DNA of 64,000 nucleotides from Rhizobium rhizoryzae (GTDB taxonomy: Bacteria; Pseudomonadota; Alphaproteobacteria; Rhizobiales; Rhizobiaceae): positions 1-64,000 of the forward strand of contig NZ_CP049248.1 in the NCBI RefSeq assembly GCF_011046895.1, read 5' to 3'. A model generated the notes under the pieces. The model searched no databases. It had not been told where the DNA came from and saw only the letters and a list, made by a program, of their open reading frames with translations. This document shows, piece by piece, positions 43,567 to 53,856 of the stretch. Both the position numbers and the translations under genes were made by a program. The first letter of the stretch is position 1. Every line of letters starts with the position of its first letter.

Positions 43567-44808
43567 TCAAGCAAGGCGTGCGAGGCAATCTTCTAATTCA
43601 TAGATGGCGCACACAATATGGTAGAAGGAGCTTGCCGGTGCATCCTCATCCACAAAGCTGCCATCGGCTTTCAGCTTGTCTCGCCACAAGCCCTTGAGCG
43701 GTACGTCCAGAAAGAGCTGGAGCGCATGTACGGCACGCATGGCCGATGCGAGATAGGCCTGCCGCTCCTGGCCTTCCGTGATGACAGCCAGCAGCATGGC
43801 ACTTTTCAGCCATTCGGTTTGTGGCCACAGACGAGCGAGAGGATCGTGAACGGAAAAATCGTCCAGCAGAGCCATGACCGCAACCTTGCGTACCGGACAG
43901 AGGCCATGCCCCTCGCCGATTTCAAAAAGCCGCTTGGCCTTTTGAAGTGCATCCGGGCGATTTCTGGATATCGCCCAACGCGTCAAGAGCCATGCCCATT
44001 CGAACTGATGTCCAGGTTCCATGATGCGACCGCGCGCATCCGGGTGCGGCTTCCACTCACCGTCGAAGAATTCGCGTAAGCCTCCACTTTCCGGATCGAT
44101 GAAATGTGTCAGACAGAGTTCGGCAATGTCGTCGGCCTGGGCGCGCCAGATCTCATGGTCGAATCCGGCCTGCGTTTCGCAGGCCATCGCGGCCTCGAAC
44201 AGATGCATATGCGGATTGGAACAGAGAGGAAGTTTGCGCGGGCTCGCCTCTTCAAAGCCCGCCTTGGGATGCGCATAAGCGGCCTTCAAATTGTTCAGCA
44301 TCTGAGTTGCGCGTGGGCCGAGCTCGGAACGGCGATGGGGCTGCGCCTTTGCGATATGGGCATAGGCCAGAATTGCGAATGCCTGATTGTACAGATCGAA
44401 GCTCTCGTCGAGCACCCTGCCCTCGTGATCGGCGAGACTGGCGTAAAAGCCGTTCGGGAGTTGGTAGGTTCGGTCGTAGTAATCGAAACCCCTCTCAACC
44501 GCGTTTTGCCACTCACCGCCCCATCCGCGGTTGCCCGCCTCCGCAAAGCAGAAAACCTGTCGTGGATGCACACGGGATCGACGGTGGGTGGTCGTCGCTT
44601 GGCCGGTCAGGGTGAGTGTTTCCGAGTAGCCTCCGTCTGGGCCATGAAAACCCTCTGCGAGCCACAAAGGAAGTGCACAGTCGTGAAGCCAGACTTTCAG
44701 TTCTGATGCCGAGCGATTGAGGCTGTCGAGCAGTTGCGACGGATCTCGCGATCGGGAAAGTGTCTCGTGATCTGCGATGGCTGCGGATTGTAAGTTCAAG
44801 CCTGTCAT
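43567..44808 (-). CDS. AGE family epimerase/isomerase, probable mannose-6-phosphate isomerase
   Basis: A 413-residue (alpha/alpha)6-barrel protein of the N-acylglucosamine 2-epimerase/mannose isomerase family: LWLAEGFHGPDGGYSE, RQVFCFAEAG, the His-rich NPHMHLFEA and EPGHQFEWAWLL, with catalytic His candidates in the last two. In rhizobia such proteins beside manB and manC act as mannose-6-phosphate isomerases that draw fructose-6-phosphate into GDP-mannose. It heads the operon, with CGAGAG upstream of the ATG at 44808, and is divergent from the plasmid partition genes. Confidence 0.85.
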   Translation of the reverse strand: MTGLNLQSAAIADHETLSRSRDPSQLLDSLNRSASELKVWLHDCALPLWLAEGFHGPDGGYSETLTLTGQATTTHRRSRVHPRQVFCFAEAGNRGWGGEWQNAVERGFDYYDRTYQLPNGFYASLADHEGRVLDESFDLYNQAFAILAYAHIAKAQPHRRSELGPRATQMLNNLKAAYAHPKAGFEEASPRKLPLCSNPHMHLFEAAMACETQAGFDHEIWRAQADDIAELCLTHFIDPESGGLREFFDGEWKPHPDARGRIMEPGHQFEWAWLLTRWAISRNRPDALQKAKRLFEIGEGHGLCPVRKVAVMALLDDFSVHDPLARLWPQTEWLKSAMLLAVITEGQERQAYLASAMRAVHALQLFLDVPLKGLWRDKLKADGSFVDEDAPASSFYHIVCAIYELEDCLARLA

Positions 44809-45158
44809 CTCTCGGTTGGTTCGGCGACTAATTTTGAGCAGGCAAGAGGATGCGGTCTATTGCAGGCTCGGTGGGCCTCCAAGGCTTATCTGGCAGGGCC
44901 TCTCTTGGGAAGAGGTCCGGCTTTGTCCTTCCCTGCGCATTGATCAACAGTAGTGCTGATTGAGCACGATCTCGACCTGCATGCTATCATGATTGCAAGC
45001 TGATATCATTTTGATTGCATGTTGATTGATATCAAAAAGCTATCTGAATGCTATTTCGATAGATATCAATCAATCATATAGCTATAAGCTATCAATCTGA
45101 TTGCGATATGAATGCTATTTCGATAGCTTTCGCGAAAGCATTCCTGCGGAGATTCGCC
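44809..45158. promoter_or_regulatory. AT-rich repeat region upstream of parA
   Basis: This gap contains an identical 18-base direct repeat (TGAATGCTATTTCGATAG at 45045-45062 and 45109-45126), three GATATCA elements (45002, 45028 and 45062) and a perfect palindrome GCTTTCGCGAAAGC (45126-45139) just before the parA ribosome binding site. It is much more AT-rich than its surroundings. Probably the parAB operator and perhaps a centromere. The promoter of the AGE isomerase gene is also expected here. Confidence 0.6.
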
Positions 45159-45842
45159 ATGCCTGTCATCTGTGCCGCCAATCCGAAAGGCGGAGCCGGA
45201 AAATCGACGACCATCCTTGCAATCGCCACGGCGCTTGCGCAGCAGGGGGGAACAGTGACGATCATTGACGCCGATCCGAACAAACCCATCACCGATTGGC
45301 GCAAGGGCCCAAGCAAGCTGCCTCTCAAGGTCATCAGCGATGCAACGGAAGCGAATATTCGCGATTTGATCAATACGGCGGCCGCTGAAGCTCAGTTCGT
45401 CTTCGTCGACCTAGAGGGTACAGCCAGCAGGTTGGCATCGCGAGCCATCATCAGAGCCGACCTGACGCTGATCCCGCTCGGCGGCAGTGCGCTTGACGCA
45501 AAGCAGGCAGCGCGCGCCGTTGGCCTCGTGCGGGAGAGCGAAGAGGATATCGGCCGCAAGATCAATTTTACCCTCGCATTCAACCGTACGAGCCCGCCAC
45601 CCTTCATCCGGCGCATCGAGCGGGAGATCACCACCCAGATGCTGGAGAACGAGCTGCCGGTCCTTAAGACCCATCTCTATCGACGAGAGGCCTATAATGC
45701 GATGTTCATGGAGCGGACCAGCCTCTTTGAACTCAACCCTGCCAAGGTCAACGGTCTGGAAGCTGCCATCGACAACGCGATCCAGCTGACCGAAGAGGTT
45801 CTCGACGTTCTCAAATCCAACGCAACGGAGCGCGCCGCCTGA
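45159..45842 (+). CDS. parA: ParA-family plasmid partition ATPase
   Basis: A 227-residue ATPase with the deviant Walker [11 protein letters not shown] (Lys10 and Lys15), DADPN and [11 protein letters not shown]. It has no N-terminal DNA-binding domain, so it is the short type Ib-like class rather than the RepABC RepA. The start at 45159 ([11 protein letters not shown]) has CGGAG upstream; an earlier in-frame ATG at 45108 would run through the repeat region. It is coupled to the next gene by TGATG. With that small partner it should segregate the plasmid. Confidence 0.9.
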   Translation: MPVICAANPKGGAGKSTTILAIATALAQQGGTVTIIDADPNKPITDWRKGPSKLPLKVISDATEANIRDLINTAAAEAQFVFVDLEGTASRLASRAIIRADLTLIPLGGSALDAKQAARAVGLVRESEEDIGRKINFTLAFNRTSPPPFIRRIEREITTQMLENELPVLKTHLYRREAYNAMFMERTSLFELNPAKVNGLEAAIDNAIQLTEEVLDVLKSNATERAA

Positions 45843-46165
45843 TGAGCAACGATCTTGGATTTGGCAAGCCGAAGAAGCTCGATCTCTCCGCCTTCCAGCC
45901 ACGCGCGCCTGAGCCACTGGAAACCAAAGCCGCTCCTGTTCGGGATGAGGAGGAGGCAGCGGATCGCGCCGCCGAACGCGTGGGCTTTCAAAGCCGGGAA
46001 CCTGTCCAGCGCGTGAAGAGGATCCGGCGTGTCAGTGAACCGCTTGATCAGGCTTTTGTGCGCGCCCCGATCGACGTCATCAACCGCTTCAAGCAGTACT
46101 GCAACCAGACAGGCATGTCCTATGGCGAAGCGTTGGACGAATTGATGCGCAAGGCGGGAATTTGA
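45842..46165 (+). CDS. Small ribbon-helix-helix partition partner
   Basis: A 107-residue protein with a charged, flexible N-terminus (LGFGKPKKLDLSAFQP) and a C-terminal segment FVRAPIDVINRFKQYCNQTG...ALDELMRKAGI, which has the look of a ribbon-helix-helix DNA-binding domain. It overlaps the parA stop by one base. In type Ib partition systems such a protein binds the centromere and stimulates ParA. The phased CGCTACA repeats downstream (46581-46653) or the repeats upstream of parA are candidate sites. Confidence 0.75.
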   Translation: MSNDLGFGKPKKLDLSAFQPRAPEPLETKAAPVRDEEEAADRAAERVGFQSREPVQRVKRIRRVSEPLDQAFVRAPIDVINRFKQYCNQTGMSYGEALDELMRKAGI

Positions 46166-46580
46166 GGAAGACACTAGGCCAAGGTCGGCTGTGTGCCTTT
46201 GAACGCTTCTGCTGCGTGCGTTGGAGCAGTTGTCCGGGAGAGCGTTGATCGCAGGGGCGAGGGGAGTGACGCTCGCCTGGATCGGATCGCTTGCACGGCA
46301 TTACGCCGGAAGCTGGCGATCGCTATTTTCAACCTGCTCGCATGCTTCGATCAAACGAGCTTTTCAGTCCTTGAGATCTTTGAGACCTTTATCGGGGGTC
46401 CATCCTCCGATGGTGACGGAAAAAATGTAAAACATTTTTGCGTATCCTGCCACTCTCACAGCCACTCTCACAGGCTCCCACTCCGAGTAAAGATGACGGC
46501 CATGAAGCGTCGCTTTTCATGAGAGGCGACGCACGGCAGTAGGTGTCATCACGGCTTCTCATGACCGGCGAAGAGAGAAA

Positions 46581-46653
46581 CGCTATCGTCTGACGCTACA
46601 GAGGATCGCTACAATAGCGCGCTACAGTCATCTTCTAGTGTAGCGAGGTAGCG
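46581..46653. repeat. Phased CGCTACA repeats with inverted copies, candidate centromere
   Basis: CGCTACA occurs at 46594, 46607 and 46620, exactly 13 bases apart, preceded by a degenerate copy (CGCTATC) at 46581. The reverse form TGTAGCG lies at 46639-46645 and a degenerate GGTAGCG at 46647-46653. Regularly spaced short repeats are typical binding arrays for ribbon-helix-helix partition proteins. Confidence 0.6.
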
Positions 46654-47185
46654 TAGGACAGTATGGCACTGAAGCTATGTTGTTCTGCTCAGGAGCGGCC
46701 AACATCTTAGATGCTTCGAGCTTTCAGACCAGGCTTGGAGCTCGAGACTTTTGTTGCTGTCGTGATCGCGAAAGTGCTCAACAACTCGGAAATCCTGCGT
46801 CCCGGGCCTGTCTTGCCTGAGCTTGAACAAGTGATTTCGGTTCGAGAAATTTCGCTCCGTACCTGACCGACACGACAAAAGCGTCGAAATCCGCGTCCGC
46901 GACAAAATCTGTTTTTGCCTGCCAGAGTCTGGCCGGAAACCGACTTGGATCAGGGGCGGAAAAACCGTCAGTTTTTAGCTGGCAACGGCTGGTCTTGGTG
47001 CACTCAAAACCCGTTTTTGTCGTTCCGGATTTTTCCTTCACCCCTTCAAAAGCCTCTTTCCCGCTGTGCGTTTTGTCGGCTTTTTGTCGCCCTCGCGGAG
47101 TTTTTGTCTAGTTTTGATTGTTTTATATAGTTTTACGAAAAAAAAAGGACTTTTTCTGTCTTCAAATCAGAGGCTTATCAATTTT

Positions 47186-47364
47186 TGTCGTCGGCGATGT
47201 ACGGAAAAATGTCGGCCAAGTACGGAGTGTCGTCGGCCAAGTACGGAAACAAGTCGGTCAAGTACGGTCTGTCCACAGGCACGACAAAGAGGGGGCAATT
47301 CTATTTTGTCGTCGGCAATGTACGGAAATGGCGAATGATTTTTGTCGTCGGTCATGTACGGAAG
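47186..47364 (+). repeat. Six iterons of the replication origin
   Basis: Copies of a roughly 20-22-base unit, consensus TGTCGTCGGYCAWGTACGGA, start at 47186, 47209, 47228, 47251, 47307 and 47343. Copies 2 and 4 lack the first TCG. The first four are almost back to back; the last two are separated by spacers. They lie just past the 3' end of the rep gene and are the likely initiator binding sites, also serving copy-number control. Confidence 0.88.
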
Positions 47365-47401
47365 TTCACGACAAAAATGACCGACAAAAACGAGTGGCTT
47401 T

Positions 47402-48661
47402 TCACTCGCTGTCGATGAGCGTCGGCACGTTATGGGCAGCCGTTTCCTCGCGCCGTTTCATGACGAGAACGGTCCCGTCCTTACCCTCCTGAAGCGCCAG
47501 ATCATAGTCCGGCATGGGGAAGGCCTGCGTGCGGGTGATGAACTCTTTCAGGTCATAGGCGAATTTGCGATATTCCTGGGTGGAGCCACTGCGCTTGTAG
47601 ATTTCGCGCACGCTGTAGGTTGCCTCACCCTTGCCGGCAGCCTTGCGCGCCAGACGGTAGATAAAGCGACCAAGACCCGAACTGATGAGGAAGTAGTCCT
47701 CGTGAAGTGTCAGCAGCGGAATGGTCTTCTCGTTGCGCACCACGCTCGTGTAGACCCAGTCGGGAATGGTGATCTCGATCATGTCGATGCGGTTGGCATT
47801 GGTGCGGCTCACCACGCTGTAGCCGCCGATGAGCGGGCGGCTGTCCACCTGGCGGCGGCGACCGTTCGACAGGTTCACCACCTTGATCGTGGTATTGGCC
47901 AGACGATCGAGAGCGGCTTCGAGATCCTCATAGGACTTTCCGCCATCGGAGCGACGGCAGAATTTCAGGACATGCGAGGCACTCGGACGATAGGTCTTCG
48001 GCGGTAGGCTGGGGCGCAAGCCCTTGGCCTCCTCACGCCGGTAGCGCGTGACTTCGTCGGCCAGATGCGAGACCATGTTGAGGAAGATGTCGTAGTCGAA
48101 CACGGTTGCCAGGCCGGTTTCGGCGCCGCCCTCGATGGTGATCAGGCTGTCTTTCAGCTCGTAGCGGATGATACCGGCATTCGAGCGCTTGCTGAGCGAG
48201 AAGGGGGCAACATCCATCAGGTTGACGTCGTCCTTGATCGGCGCGTCATAGACGGTCGGCACGAAGAAGGTCAGCTGTGCATCTTCCGGAGGGGCCGAGC
48301 GCAGGATGCGCTTGGGCTTGCTCTCCTGCATCAGCACGGCTGCAATATCGGCCTGCAGGCTTTCATTGCGGATGGCTTCGCCGAGATTGCGGATTGCGCG
48401 TGTGATCGGGCTATCGTCATCCTCGATCTGGTCGAGCTTGAGATCGGCCCAGACGCGGCGGCTGTAATAGCGCCGGAGGCGGCTCAGCGCATCCTTGTCC
48501 AGCTCACACTGGTCGCGGCCGTGAAGGTCGGCAAAACGCTTGGAGAGGTCCTGCAGATAGGCATTCTTCTCGTGCAGGGAGAGGCTGGCGAATTCCTCGC
48601 GCGGCATCAGGTTGAATTTCGAGCGTTTCATTCCGTCCTGCAGGCTTTCGATCCCAAGCAA
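47402..48661 (-). CDS. Replication initiator, RPA (RepA-like) family
   Basis: A 419-residue plasmid initiator of the RPA family: TFFVPTVYDAPIKDDVNLMDVAPFSLSK (seen in parts), RNADGG-like FCRRSDGGKSYEDLEAALDRL, and the winged-helix-like SSGLGRFIYRLARKAAG and VREIYKRSGSTQEYRKFAYDL. This is the initiator type found on alphaproteobacterial RepA plasmids, distinct from RepABC. The frame opens with TTG at 48661; the ATG at 48631 (MKRSKFNL), preceded by AGGACGGA, is the better start. Iterons lie directly beyond its stop. The gene is divergent from an FkbM-like methyltransferase gene. Confidence 0.88.
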   Translation of the reverse strand: MLGIESLQDGMKRSKFNLMPREEFASLSLHEKNAYLQDLSKRFADLHGRDQCELDKDALSRLRRYYSRRVWADLKLDQIEDDDSPITRAIRNLGEAIRNESLQADIAAVLMQESKPKRILRSAPPEDAQLTFFVPTVYDAPIKDDVNLMDVAPFSLSKRSNAGIIRYELKDSLITIEGGAETGLATVFDYDIFLNMVSHLADEVTRYRREEAKGLRPSLPPKTYRPSASHVLKFCRRSDGGKSYEDLEAALDRLANTTIKVVNLSNGRRRQVDSRPLIGGYSVVSRTNANRIDMIEITIPDWVYTSVVRNEKTIPLLTLHEDYFLISSGLGRFIYRLARKAAGKGEATYSVREIYKRSGSTQEYRKFAYDLKEFITRTQAFPMPDYDLALQEGKDGTVLVMKRREETAAHNVPTLIDSE

Positions 48662-48753
48662 TGGGTTTCTATCATCGACATTTGGTATATGAACCGTCCC
48701 GAACGTCGTCGCTCTGGCATCACCGAGGGCGAGCCCCTATCCAATGACAGGAA

Positions 48754-49662
48754 ATGCCGAAAATGCTAGCAAAATTGAAACAGCACCTCAAGGAGGTGAT
48801 GCAGAGTATCAAGGTCATCCAGCCCGATGATCGCAAGCATTTTTCGACTGAAATCGATAAGTTATCTGCGCGGCTCGACCGCATTTCCCAACTCAACAGC
48901 GGGATCTATATCGACCTTCTCAAGGAAAAATCCCCGCGCTATTCGGATCAGAGATCAATCTCTGCTGCCTACGGACAGGTTTATAGCCAGAACAATGAAG
49001 ATGGCATCATAGCTGAAATCTTCCGCCGTATCGGAACCGACAGCAAGACCTTCATCGAGATTGCTGCAGGTGACGGTATCGAGAATACAACCCGGCTCCT
49101 GCTTGAGACAGGATGGCGCGGCCTGTGGGTGGAGGCAGGCGATGCGGAAGCCGATTGTATCCGCAATCTGATGCGCACACCCATTGCCGATGGGCGGCTT
49201 GCCTTCGTCAATGACAAGGTCACCCTCGACAATGTGGAAGCCATGGTCGAACAGAGTGGCTTCGTAACGCCGGACTATATTTCCGTCGATATCGACTACA
49301 ACACGTCGCATGTCTGGCGGAAGCTGATGCGCTTTCGTCCGCGTCTCTTCTGCATCGAATATAACGGCCACTATCCGCCGAGCACGGATTATGAAGTCCC
49401 TTACCGCGAGGACAAGTTCTGGGCCGGAACGACCAAGTTCGGGGCAAGCCTCAAGGCAATGGAGCGCATTGGCGCCGAGCATGGCTACCGGCTTGTGGGT
49501 TGCGACATCTTCGGAGTGAATGCCTTCTTCGTGCGCGAGGATCTCTGCAGCGAGGCGCTATTCATCGGCCCGTTCACCGCAGAACAGCATTACGAGCCGC
49601 CCCGCTTCAGTGCCGTCGCCATGCGTGGCCATGCGCGGCATCTGCCGTTTGCAGAGGAATAG
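48754..49662 (+). CDS. FkbM-like SAM-dependent methyltransferase
   Basis: A 302-residue protein with an N-terminal helical segment and a class I methyltransferase core (FIEIAAGDGIENTTRLL, GLWVEAG, DYISVDIDYNTSHVW). FkbM-type enzymes methylate hydroxyls of sugars and natural products. It sits between the plasmid initiator and the rmd-gmd genes and may methylate the D-rhamnose-type polymer. ATG 48763 (MLAKLKQ) has better spacing to AGGAA than the ATG at 48754. The substrate is inferred from context only. Confidence 0.8.
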   Translation: MPKMLAKLKQHLKEVMQSIKVIQPDDRKHFSTEIDKLSARLDRISQLNSGIYIDLLKEKSPRYSDQRSISAAYGQVYSQNNEDGIIAEIFRRIGTDSKTFIEIAAGDGIENTTRLLLETGWRGLWVEAGDAEADCIRNLMRTPIADGRLAFVNDKVTLDNVEAMVEQSGFVTPDYISVDIDYNTSHVWRKLMRFRPRLFCIEYNGHYPPSTDYEVPYREDKFWAGTTKFGASLKAMERIGAEHGYRLVGCDIFGVNAFFVREDLCSEALFIGPFTAEQHYEPPRFSAVAMRGHARHLPFAEE

Positions 49663-49668
49663 GATTTT

Positions 49669-49698
49669 CCGGATCATCACCCTCTGGTGATGATCCGG
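49669..49698. terminator. Hairpin between convergent genes
   Basis: CCGGATCATCACC / GGTGATGATCCGG form a perfect 13-base stem with a four-base loop, touching the rmd stop codon on one side. T-runs are weak on both sides, but strength and position fit a bidirectional terminator. Confidence 0.75.
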
Positions 49699-50637
49699 TC
49701 AGTTGCGCAGTCGGGCGCGCTGCGCGTCCAGAACCGATTGCAGCGTCTCTTGCAAATCGATCGATGGAGACCAGCCCAGATCGCTCGTCAATGACGATGG
49801 ATCGCCGGAGGCTGTTTCCACCTTGTTGGGGAAATAGCGGGCAGGATCGACCTGAACGGTGATCGATCTTGACGATTTTGCCAGCAGGCCCTGCAGCAGG
49901 GCTTCGATCATCACGGGCTGTCCGGTCGATACATTGTAGCATCGACGAGCGGGGAGGGGGCCAGTAGCTGCCAGCAGATAGGCTTCCGCAACATCCTGCA
50001 CATCGAGGAAATCGCGGCGGGCTTCCAGATTGCCGACATTGAGGATCGGTTCCTGCAGGCCTGCTTCGATGCGGGCGATCTGTTCTGCGAAGGCCGGAAC
50101 CACGTAATCCGGTGTCTGCCCGGGCCCGGTATGATTGAACGGCCGGAAGGCGATGGCCTCGAAACCATCCTCGGCCATTTGCCGCAGCATGATGTCGGCT
50201 GCCGCCTTGGTGGCGCCGTAAGGGCTCATGGGCTCAAGGGCAGCCCCTTCCGAAACGGGGCTGGTGCTCCTGTTGAAGGCATTGCCATAGGCTTCCGAGC
50301 TGCCCGACCAGATCAGGCGTGCCTTTGGTGTCAGGCGGCGCATGGCGTTTGCGATATGGAGCGTGCCCATCACATTGACGCTCCAGGCGTGCGTCGGATC
50401 CTTCTGGGCTTCCCGTGGTGCAGCAATCGCTGCCAGATGCAGGACTGCATCGGCCTCGGCAGCGCCAATGGCGCGCTCGACCGCCTGCGCGTCGGTGATA
50501 TCAGGGCGAGATGCCGTATCTGGGTCGATGAACTCGACCGGTTCGATCCGGTCAGCATGATGGCTGAGGATGCGGGCCGTGACGGCACGTCCCACGAAAC
50601 CTTGCGATCCGGTGATCAGAAGGCGGCGCTTCGGCAT
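49699..50637 (-). CDS. rmd: GDP-4-dehydro-6-deoxy-D-mannose reductase
   Basis: A 312-residue extended short-chain dehydrogenase with the nucleotide motif ITGSQGFVGR, catalytic SGSSEAYG and SPYGATKAA (Tyr-xxx-Lys), and FRPFNHTGPGQTPDYVVPAF, which is characteristic of Rmd. It reduces the 4-keto group of GDP-4-keto-6-deoxymannose to give GDP-D-rhamnose in the cytoplasm. Length matches Pseudomonas Rmd. It follows gmd in the same operon with a gap of 74 bases. Confidence 0.93.
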   Translation of the reverse strand: MPKRRLLITGSQGFVGRAVTARILSHHADRIEPVEFIDPDTASRPDITDAQAVERAIGAAEADAVLHLAAIAAPREAQKDPTHAWSVNVMGTLHIANAMRRLTPKARLIWSGSSEAYGNAFNRSTSPVSEGAALEPMSPYGATKAAADIMLRQMAEDGFEAIAFRPFNHTGPGQTPDYVVPAFAEQIARIEAGLQEPILNVGNLEARRDFLDVQDVAEAYLLAATGPLPARRCYNVSTGQPVMIEALLQGLLAKSSRSITVQVDPARYFPNKVETASGDPSSLTSDLGWSPSIDLQETLQSVLDAQRARLRN

Positions 50638-50711
50638 GGTGACGTGCTCCTGTCTTCACGAATGATCCTGCCCCACGATCAAGCGGGACAGGATAAAATC
50701 TTAAGCGCCGA

Positions 50712-52025
<1,314 letters not shown>

Positions 52026-53765
52026 ATGAAAGTAAATCCGTTTCAGCAGGCGTTGACGACCTATCGCACGATCATAGTCGCGACGATGATCTTCAGTATC
52101 GCGATCAACGTGCTGATGTTCGTAAGCCCGCTCTACATGTTGCAGGTTTACGATCGCGTCCTTCATAGCCGCAGTGAAATGACGCTGATCATGCTGACGG
52201 TCATCGCGCTGGCCATGCTGGCTCTCTACGGCTTGCTGGAGTGGATCCGCTCTCGCGTTCTGGTTCGCGCCGGTCTTCGCTTCGACGAGATGATTGCGAA
52301 AAGCGTTTTCAGCCGCGTGATCACGTCGACATTGAAGAGCCCGCAGTCGCGTTCCGAATTTGCCCTCATGGACATCGACCGTCTCCGTGAGTTCCTGACC
52401 GGTTCCGGCCTGATCGCTCTTTGTGATCTGCCATGGATGCCGATCTTCCTCGCGGTCTGTTTTCTCTTCCACCCGCTGATCGGCTGGATCGCACTCATTG
52501 GTGCAGCAATCATTTTCGCGATTGCTATTGCCAACGAATTCATGACCAAGAAGCACCTGTCGCAGGCCACCATGGCCAGCCAGGGTGCCATGCACTTCTC
52601 CAACTCGACGCTGCAGAATGTCGAAGTCATCCGTGCGCTCGGCATGGAAGACAGCCTTCGTTCGCGCTGGAGCTTCATGCATCGTGGCATGCTGGAGAGC
52701 CAGGCGATCGCCAGCGACCGCTCCGGCGCTCTGCTCTCGATCTCCAAATTCGTGCGTATGGCCCTGCAGACCATCATTCTGGGTGCCGGTGCCTATCTGG
52801 CGCTTGAAGGTGCGATTTCGCCCGGTTCCATCATCGCCGCCTCGATCATGATGGGCCGTGCCTTGCAGCCTGTTGACCAGGTCGTCGGTCAGTGGAAGCA
52901 GTTCCTCGGCGCCCGCCAGGCCTATGATCGCCTGAACAAGATCTTCGTTGAAATGCCGGAAGAAGACGAAAAGCTGCCGCTTCCGGCCCCAAGCGGCACA
53001 CTTCATATCGAGCAGCTGGCCGTAGCTGCTCCTGGTGGCAAGACGCCGCTCGTTCACAGTGTTTCAATGCTGGTGAACCCCGGTGAGGCGGTCGCGATCG
53101 TCGGTCCGAGCGGGGCTGGCAAGTCCAGTCTCGTGCGCGCTCTCGTCGGCGTCTGGCCTCCGGCTGCCGGTACGATCCGTATCGATGGTTCCGAACTCCA
53201 GCATTGGGATGCCGATGCGCTGGGTCGCCACCTTGGCTATCTGCCGCAGAGCGTGGAACTGTTTGCCGGTACGATTGCCGAGAATATTTCGCGCTTCCGG
53301 GAAGATGCAAATCCGGATGATATCATCGAGGCGGCCAAGCTTGCCAACGTGCATCACCTGATCCAGAACCTGCCGGATGGCTATGATACGCAGATCGGCG
53401 TTGGTGGACGGTCTCTCTCCGGCGGCCAGCGCCAGCGCGTTGGTCTGGCTCGTGCACTCTATGGCAATCCGTCCGTCATCATTCTGGACGAGCCGAATGC
53501 GAACCTCGACAGCGAAGGCGAAGAGGCTCTCAACCAGGTTATCCTGAAGCTGAAGCAGATGGGCAAAGCCATCCTCTTCGTCAGCCACAAGATGAGCCTT
53601 GTTGCCATGTCGGACAAGACGCTGGTTCTGGCGCAGGGCCGCATGCAGGGCTTTGGTGCAACCCGCGATCTGCTTCAGCCGAAGCCTGCCGTTGCCGCCG
53701 TTGCCCAGCAACCGGCCGGGCAGGGCGAAGGCGGTCAGTCGCAGGAGCGCAGTGCGGCGTCCTAA
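52026..53765 (+). CDS. Type I secretion system ABC permease/ATPase (PrtD/RsaD-type)
   Basis: A 579-residue half-transporter. Six membrane segments fill residues 20-290 (IIVATMIFSIAINVLMFVSPLYM first). The ATPase has Walker A GPSGAGKSSLV (about 360), signature LSGGQRQRVGLARAL (about 464) and Walker B VIILDEPNANLD (about 485). No C39 peptidase domain, so it fits export of RTX-type substrates with uncleaved C-terminal signals. The ATG at 52026 is preferred over a TTG at 52011. It forms an operon with the membrane fusion protein. Candidate substrates are the DUF4214/RTX proteins 12-33 kb away. No TolC-like gene was seen in the window. Confidence 0.92.
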   Translation: MKVNPFQQALTTYRTIIVATMIFSIAINVLMFVSPLYMLQVYDRVLHSRSEMTLIMLTVIALAMLALYGLLEWIRSRVLVRAGLRFDEMIAKSVFSRVITSTLKSPQSRSEFALMDIDRLREFLTGSGLIALCDLPWMPIFLAVCFLFHPLIGWIALIGAAIIFAIAIANEFMTKKHLSQATMASQGAMHFSNSTLQNVEVIRALGMEDSLRSRWSFMHRGMLESQAIASDRSGALLSISKFVRMALQTIILGAGAYLALEGAISPGSIIAASIMMGRALQPVDQVVGQWKQFLGARQAYDRLNKIFVEMPEEDEKLPLPAPSGTLHIEQLAVAAPGGKTPLVHSVSMLVNPGEAVAIVGPSGAGKSSLVRALVGVWPPAAGTIRIDGSELQHWDADALGRHLGYLPQSVELFAGTIAENISRFREDANPDDIIEAAKLANVHHLIQNLPDGYDTQIGVGGRSLSGGQRQRVGLARALYGNPSVIILDEPNANLDSEGEEALNQVILKLKQMGKAILFVSHKMSLVAMSDKTLVLAQGRMQGFGATRDLLQPKPAVAAVAQQPAGQGEGGQSQERSAAS

Positions 53766-53778
53766 GGGGCGCCATGCG

Positions 53779-53856
53779 ATGAAGGCAGGTCCCTGCCGGG
53801 ATCTGGTGGACGACAATCAGCGCATGATGGCGCTAGCGAAAGAAGTGAATGCCTGA
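53779..53856 (+). CDS. Possible 25-residue leader peptide
   Basis: A small frame MKAGPCRDLVDDNQRMMALA... lies between the exporter and fusion protein genes. It starts after AGGGG and ends in a TGA that overlaps the fusion protein start region by eight bases. It could couple translation of the two genes, or be chance. Confidence 0.3.
   Translation: MKAGPCRDLVDDNQRMMALAKEVNA

Larger units (their letters stand above)
46166..47401. other. Plasmid origin region without genes
   Basis: About 1.2 kb between the partition genes and the rep gene (convergent). It contains a perfect hairpin AAAAATGT-AAA-ACATTTTT (46421-46439), a tandem CACTCTCACAG repeat (46450-46472), phased CGCTACA repeats (46581-46653) and six iterons (47186-47364). 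TTTTTGTCG-like strings recur from about 46900 to 47400. Short frames inside (46675-47041) look non-coding. The combination marks this as the replication origin and probably a centromere. Confidence 0.75.

Noticed and set aside
45108..45158. N-terminal extension of ParA from an upstream ATG
   Set aside because: It would read through the 18-base repeat and the palindrome; the ATG at 45159 starts right at the conserved [12 protein letters not shown] with a proper ribosome binding site.
46675..47041. Short minus-strand frames in the origin region
   Set aside because: Unlike the coding style around them and located in a repeat-rich origin; no convincing start signals.
47186..47364. CRISPR array
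   Set aside because: Repeats are about 20-22 bases and nearly contiguous, with no uniform spacers and no cas genes; they are iterons.
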